Source of the DNA: Halorarius halobius
GTDB lineage: Archaea; Halobacteriota; Halobacteria; Halobacteriales; Haloarculaceae
Reading direction: 5' to 3'
DNA length: 64,000 nt
Assembly: GCF_024298865.1 (NCBI RefSeq)
Contig: NZ_CP101161.1
Location: 2,439,227-2,503,226, forward strand
Shown: piece by piece, positions 60,181-64,000 of the stretch
Layout of the letters: each line of letters opens with the position of its first letter
Numbering within the stretch: the stretch's first letter is position 1
The notes under the pieces: generated by a model
Told to the model about the DNA's origin: nothing
Databases searched by the model: none
The model's input: the letters and a program-made list of their open reading frames with translations, nothing else
Translations under genes and position numbers: made by a program

Positions 60181-61697
60181 CAGATGGGCTTGAACACGTC
60201 GTCGTCGGGCTCGTAGCACTGCCCGCTCATCAGCGCGTCCTGGATGGCCTCCTCGACGGCCTCGGGCTCCGCGCCGGTCCGGTCGACGACCGCCTCCACG
60301 ATGGCGTCGTGTTCGGCGCCGTCGCCGTCGTCCAGGTCCTCCATCGCGTCCATCACCGCCTCGTCGAGGTCGACGTCGCCCGCGTCTTCGTCTGCCGGCT
60401 CGGGTTCGGGTTCCGGCTCGGGTTCCTCGTCGGACGCGTCCTCTCGTTCGGGTTCTTCACCCGCGTCCTCTGCCGGTTCGGGCTCCGGCTCGGGTGCGTC
60501 CGCCTCGTCGGGCTCTTCGACCTCGTTGCCGGTCGAGAACCCGCCGAGTTCCTCCGCTTCGGCGCGCTCCTCCTCGCTCAGCACCTCGTCGTCGGGGTCG
60601 AACTCCTCGTCCGGCTCGAACTCGCCGATGTCGTCCCCGTCGTCGAGTTCCGTGGACGGTATCTCGTCTTCGACGCCGTCGTCCTCGCCACCCAGCTCCG
60701 TGTCGTCGTCCGGTTTCGGCACGGTCTCCGGCTCCGCGTCGACCGAGTCGGCGGCGTCTGCGGTCGCGGGCGTCCCGCCCGGTTCGACGGGCTCGTCAGC
60801 CGGCTCGCCCGTCGCTCCGTCGTCGGCCGCCGACGGCTCCGTCTCGTCGGCAGTCCCTGCCGGTTCGGCCTCCTCCGCGTCGAACTCGTCCGTTCCGGCG
60901 TCGGCCGTCGTCTCGCCGCTGTCGACACCGGCGTCCGTCTCGTCGGTCTCCCGTTCCACGTCCGCCGGCGCGTCGAGGTCGCGGTCCGCCAGCGCCCCGG
61001 CGTCGCCGTCGCCGTCGCTCGGTTCGATGTCGAGCGTTTCGACCTCGTCGCGGTCGCCGGCGACCGTCTCGAGAGCCTGCTCCGAGAGGTCACGGACGCC
61101 CCGGAGGTAGTCGGGCGTCGTCCCGTAGTGGTCGAGCGCGAGCGGGATGCCCTGCGCGAGCGCGGGGTCGACGCCGTCGGCTTCCAGCGCCTCGCGCAGG
61201 GCGTCGCCCGCCAGCCCCGACTCGATTGCGGCGGCCATCGTTCCCACCCGTTCGAGCGTGCGCTCGGCGGCCTGGACGACCCAGCGGTCGCGCGTCCCGG
61301 CGTCCACCTCGCTGATGGACTCCGGGCGGATGCTCGTGAACACCCGGTCGGAGTCGTCCGGCTGGAAGGTGCGGGCCTTCCCCGTCACCGCGATGAACGC
61401 GGGCGGGTCGGCCCGTTCGAGAAACGCCAGCGCGTCCGGCTGGTACTGGCCGGCGTACACGACGAACGCGCCGGTCGGGTCGACGACGCGACCCCGGAGC
61501 ATCTCCTCGTTCACCTGTTCGACCTCGGTGAGGACCCCGACGACGAACAGGCGGTTGACGCGCGCGCCGGTCGGCGTGACGACGTAGTTGGGCGCCCGCT
61601 CCTCGTCGCTCTCCGAGAAGGAGAAGTCGGCGTCGTCGAACTCCGCGGCGAACAGCCGGTGGGCCACCTCGCGGCGACCCGGCCCGTCGGCGCTCAT
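60180..61697 (-). CDS. rpap3: RPA3-associated protein (RPAP3)
   Basis: A 505-residue protein of the haloarchaeal RPA-associated family, which forms a specific pair with RPA3 (shown in Haloferax). An N-terminal OB-like region (FAAEFDDADFSFSESDEERAP, APNYVVTPTGARVNRLFVVG) spans about residues 1-170. A very acidic, Pro- and Glu-rich low-complexity linker covers about 205-440. A C-terminal winged-helix-like domain closes the protein (AVMDAMEDLDDGDGAEHDAI to the end). It overlaps rpa3 by 4 bases. Confidence 0.9.
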   Translation of the reverse strand: MSADGPGRREVAHRLFAAEFDDADFSFSESDEERAPNYVVTPTGARVNRLFVVGVLTEVEQVNEEMLRGRVVDPTGAFVVYAGQYQPDALAFLERADPPAFIAVTGKARTFQPDDSDRVFTSIRPESISEVDAGTRDRWVVQAAERTLERVGTMAAAIESGLAGDALREALEADGVDPALAQGIPLALDHYGTTPDYLRGVRDLSEQALETVAGDRDEVETLDIEPSDGDGDAGALADRDLDAPADVERETDETDAGVDSGETTADAGTDEFDAEEAEPAGTADETEPSAADDGATGEPADEPVEPGGTPATADAADSVDAEPETVPKPDDDTELGGEDDGVEDEIPSTELDDGDDIGEFEPDEEFDPDDEVLSEEERAEAEELGGFSTGNEVEEPDEADAPEPEPEPAEDAGEEPEREDASDEEPEPEPEPEPADEDAGDVDLDEAVMDAMEDLDDGDGAEHDAIVEAVVDRTGAEPEAVEEAIQDALMSGQCYEPDDDVFKPI

Positions 61698-62971
61698 GCG
61701 CGCACCTCCGCCAGCAGGTCACGCGCACGCTCGGCGGGGTCGTCGTCGGTCGCGTCGAACTCGCTGGCGTCGAGGTTCGCGCCGTACTCGTCGACGGACA
61801 ACTGCCCGCGGACGCGGTACTCGCGGCCGACTATCTTCTCGGCTATCTCGTCGGCGACGACGCCCTTGTCCATCTCGTCGCGGGCGTGGTCGAGCGCGTC
61901 GCTCAGGTCGCCGCCGTACACCTCCGCGGTCAACTCGTCGTCGAGGACGACTGTGACGGTGTCGGTGCCGTCGTCGAGGATGGCCTTCACCCGCAGGTCG
62001 TCCTCGCCGTCGACGTCGCCGTGTGAGCGACACTGGCCGTTCTGGACGACGCGACCGCACTCCGGACATCGCTCGATGAGACCGCTCCCGTCGCGCACCT
62101 CGATGAGGTTGCCGACGACAGCCACGTCGAACGCGCCGCCGGAGGTGACCGCCTCGCGGACGGTCATCTCGGGAGCACCGTCGGCGACCTCGACGGCTTC
62201 GCCCAGCGCGATGACCGACGAGAACTCGGAGACGTTCACCGAGGGGACGCCGCGGAACTCCCGGACGTACACGTCCTCGATGCGGACGGAGGCTCCCTCC
62301 TCGATTTCGTCGTGCGGGTCCCAGTCCGTAAACGGAAGGCGGCCGGACTCGTCGCCGAGCACGCCCGACAGGATTTCAGTCTCGCCGTCGCGACCGTCGA
62401 TGGTCTTGCGTTCGCACTCGAGCACGCGGACGACGACGTTTCGGCCGCGGTCGCCGGGTGCGAGCGTCTGCAACTCCCGGTCGCCGCCCACGTCATACGG
62501 GACGTCGAGCGTCTCGTCCTCGAACACGAGGGTCGTCGACTCCCCGAGGTTGAGTTCGGGGTTTCCTTCCCACTCCCGGACGCCGGCGTTGCCGGCCGTG
62601 ACGGTGTCGCCCGGCGAGAGGTCGAAATCCTGCCACGCCGTGTACGAGATGTGGCCGCTCTCGTCGGCGAGTTCGCCCTCGAAGATGACCTGGTCCTCGC
62701 CCTGGTAGCGGATGGACCGCTGGCCGACGGTGAGCACGCGGGCCGTGACGGTGACGTTCGAGTCGTCGGGCGTCACGTCCGCGACATCCTTCGAGGTCGG
62801 TTCGCTACCGCCGCCCGAGGAGGCGCCGTCGCCGTACTTCCGGCGCAGGGACTGCTTCGCTTCGTCCATCGGGACGGAGTAGCTGACGAGCTTCTCCAGG
62901 TCGTCCATGACCTCCTCTTTATCAACACCGAGGTCGGAGGCGAGCTCCTCGGCTTCTGCTTCCAGACTCAT
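61694..62971 (-). CDS. rpa3: Single-stranded DNA-binding protein RPA3
   Basis: A 425-residue haloarchaeal RPA of the RPA3 type, binding single-stranded DNA in replication and repair. It has OB folds at about 70-155 (VTVTARVLTVGQRSIRYQG), 175-262 (NVVVRVLECERKTIDG) and 275-400, and a zinc-finger motif with Cys302, Cys305, Cys314 and His317 (RCPECGRVVQNGQCRSHG). An N-terminal helical region precedes the first OB. First gene of the rpa3-rpap3-phosphoesterase operon. Confidence 0.93.
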   Translation of the reverse strand: MSLEAEAEELASDLGVDKEEVMDDLEKLVSYSVPMDEAKQSLRRKYGDGASSGGGSEPTSKDVADVTPDDSNVTVTARVLTVGQRSIRYQGEDQVIFEGELADESGHISYTAWQDFDLSPGDTVTAGNAGVREWEGNPELNLGESTTLVFEDETLDVPYDVGGDRELQTLAPGDRGRNVVVRVLECERKTIDGRDGETEILSGVLGDESGRLPFTDWDPHDEIEEGASVRIEDVYVREFRGVPSVNVSEFSSVIALGEAVEVADGAPEMTVREAVTSGGAFDVAVVGNLIEVRDGSGLIERCPECGRVVQNGQCRSHGDVDGEDDLRVKAILDDGTDTVTVVLDDELTAEVYGGDLSDALDHARDEMDKGVVADEIAEKIVGREYRVRGQLSVDEYGANLDASEFDATDDDPAERARDLLAEVRA

Positions 62972-63017
62972 CGGGGAGGCGTTCGCCCCGCCCGGTAAAA
63001 GGGTTTGTCGCCCGGCG

Positions 63018-63602
63018 TCAGCGAACCAGTCCGCGTGCGACCGCGTCGAGCAACAGGTCCCGGACGGCGGGGTAGTCGTCGCCCACCTCCTCGCGGTGGA
63101 GCGTGACGAACGTCGCCGCGCGGACCGCGCCTGCCACTACGTCGGGGTCCGCGTCCGGGAGCCGTCCCGCCGCCTGCCAGCGCTCGACGAACGGGCGAAC
63201 GAGGGCGAGGTCCGCCTGTCGAGCCTCCGTCAGGTTCGAGTCGTCCACCGCGTCCCGAAGCCGGTCGTACTCGTCGCCGACGAGCAGTTGCCGCGTCAGC
63301 GGGTTCGTCTCTATCTCGTCGCAGACCCGGCCGAGGAACGCCCGGAGGCCGGCCTCGGGGTCGTCCCACGACAGCGGCGGGAGCACCTCCGCGGCGACAC
63401 GTTCGCCCTCGCGTTCGAGGACGGCGACGTACAGCGCCTCCTTCGAGTCGAAGAACCGGTAGAACGTCCCGGTGGCGATGCCGGCGTCGTCGGTCAACTC
63501 CGCGACGGTCGTCTTCGAGAGCCCGTATCTGGTGAACCGCTCGCGCCCGGCCGCGAGAAGGTCGCGCTCGATGCGCTCCCGTTCGGCGTCGCTGAACGTC
63601 AT
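63018..63602 (-). CDS. TetR/AcrR-type transcriptional regulator
   Basis: A 194-residue repressor with the N-terminal TetR helix-turn-helix (LLAAGRERFTRYGLSKTTVAELTDDAGIATGTFYRFFDSKEALYVAVLE) and a C-terminal ligand-binding domain. It overlaps the ABC-2-type permease gene by 4 bases (ATGA), so it probably regulates that transporter. Confidence 0.9.
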   Translation of the reverse strand: MTFSDAERERIERDLLAAGRERFTRYGLSKTTVAELTDDAGIATGTFYRFFDSKEALYVAVLEREGERVAAEVLPPLSWDDPEAGLRAFLGRVCDEIETNPLTRQLLVGDEYDRLRDAVDDSNLTEARQADLALVRPFVERWQAAGRLPDADPDVVAGAVRAATFVTLHREEVGDDYPAVRDLLLDAVARGLVR

Positions 63603-64000
63603 CGCACGTCGGCCCGGCGGAACCAGAGTACGCTCGCCGCGACCAGCGCGGCCGTCGCCAGCAGCAGGATGCCCGCCCCCACGATGTCGTACTCCGAGTG
63701 GACGAGCACCGCGGTCGGGTCGTAGTAGTGGGTCGGCGACAGGAGCGCGAGTTCGTCGAACTCGGTGGAGGCGGCGACCGTCTCCACGAGGAACAGCGCG
63801 AACACCGCGCCGAGACCACCCCGCTCCGCGAGGTCCGCGCGCTGGAACACGACCGACAGCAGTAGCCCGATAGCCGCACAGGCGAGCAGATACGGCACCG
63901 ACAGCAGGTGGACCATGGCCAGGTTCGCCACGTCGATGGTCTCGCCGACCGCGAGGATGCCGCCGTAGACGGCGAGGAACGCGACGGTGTTGACGACGAC
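63599..64000 (-). CDS. ABC-2-type transporter permease, 5' part cut by the window
   Basis: The C-terminal part of a membrane protein; the reading frame is open to the right window edge (VVVNTVAFLAVYGGILAVGE...). Membrane segments seen: FLAVYGGILAV, HLLSVPYLLACAAIGLLLSVVF, GGLGAVFALFLVETVAAS and GAGILLLATAALVAASVLWF, ending RRADVR. A polar loop LALLSPTHYYDPTAVL is typical of ABC-2 permeases. The TetR gene follows with an ATGA overlap. Confidence 0.75.
   Translation of the reverse strand, partial: VVVNTVAFLAVYGGILAVGETIDVANLAMVHLLSVPYLLACAAIGLLLSVVFQRADLAERGGLGAVFALFLVETVAASTEFDELALLSPTHYYDPTAVLVHSEYDIVGAGILLLATAALVAASVLWFRRADVR

Noticed and set aside
60385..60870. DNA repeats in the acidic linker region of RPAP3
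   Set aside because: Similar codons for Glu, Pro and Asp recur, but no exact DNA repeat unit was seen.

Overview
The window is chromosomal DNA from a haloarchaeon (class Halobacteria). The proteins are strongly acidic and the DNA is very GC-rich. TATA-like boxes often lie about 25-35 bases before the start codon. Several families are haloarchaeal (HTH-10 bacterio-opsin-activator-like regulators, DUF7344, DUF5785, DUF5796, GHMP-type archaeal shikimate kinase, the RPA3/RPA-associated-protein operon). The genus cannot be fixed from the sequence. Coding density is very high. No insertion sequence, prophage or CRISPR array was seen.

Left end (1-12,000): an acyl-CoA synthetase cut by the window edge, then a long minus-strand block. 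That block is an overlapping four-gene unit: two PrkA-type AAA+ kinases, a YeaH/DUF444 von Willebrand factor A (VWA) protein and SpoVR. It is followed by a DUF7344 membrane regulator, a YjbQ-like protein and an HTH-10 regulator. A 478-base gene-free region lies upstream of the kinase block.

12,000-25,500: mixed housekeeping and signalling genes. These are UPF0179, a cupin, a histidine kinase with a degenerate receiver, an aspartoacylase-like hydrolase, an S1/OB/DHH-like protein, Elp3, uridine kinase, a second HTH-10 regulator, a tRNA-Ser(TGA) with a nearby 22-base copy of its 3' end, a DUF2064-like transferase, small membrane proteins and a Tat lipoprotein.

25,500-32,400: aromatic amino-acid genes (aroC, aroA, tyrA) with an M24 peptidase, an Rsm22-like methyltransferase and surE. 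The aroK and aroQ genes lie further right (44,955-46,063).

32,400-44,300: an aldehyde dehydrogenase, the cofactor genes mocA and moeA, then a divergent cox-type operon (G-S-L-M-D-E-F plus a 69-residue protein). This encodes a molybdenum hydroxylase of the xanthine oxidase family. Its large subunit carries AYRGAGR, typical of form II CoxL, so the substrate is probably not CO. MocA and MoeA would supply its cofactor. A MazE/MazF pair follows.

46,100-64,000: three small proteins, a CDC48-type AAA ATPase, and a peptide-type ABC transporter locus with two divergent permease pairs, one ATPase pair and no binding protein. The two divergent promoter regions share a palindromic element. Then come an Lhr-type helicase, the phosphoesterase-RPAP3-RPA3 operon, and a TetR regulator overlapping an ABC-2-type permease cut by the window end.

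The observations most worth following are the double-PrkA/YeaH/SpoVR unit with its long upstream region, the duplicated transporter half-operons with a shared operator-like palindrome, the form II cox operon with a perfect 20-base palindrome upstream, and the tRNA-Ser 3'-end duplication.
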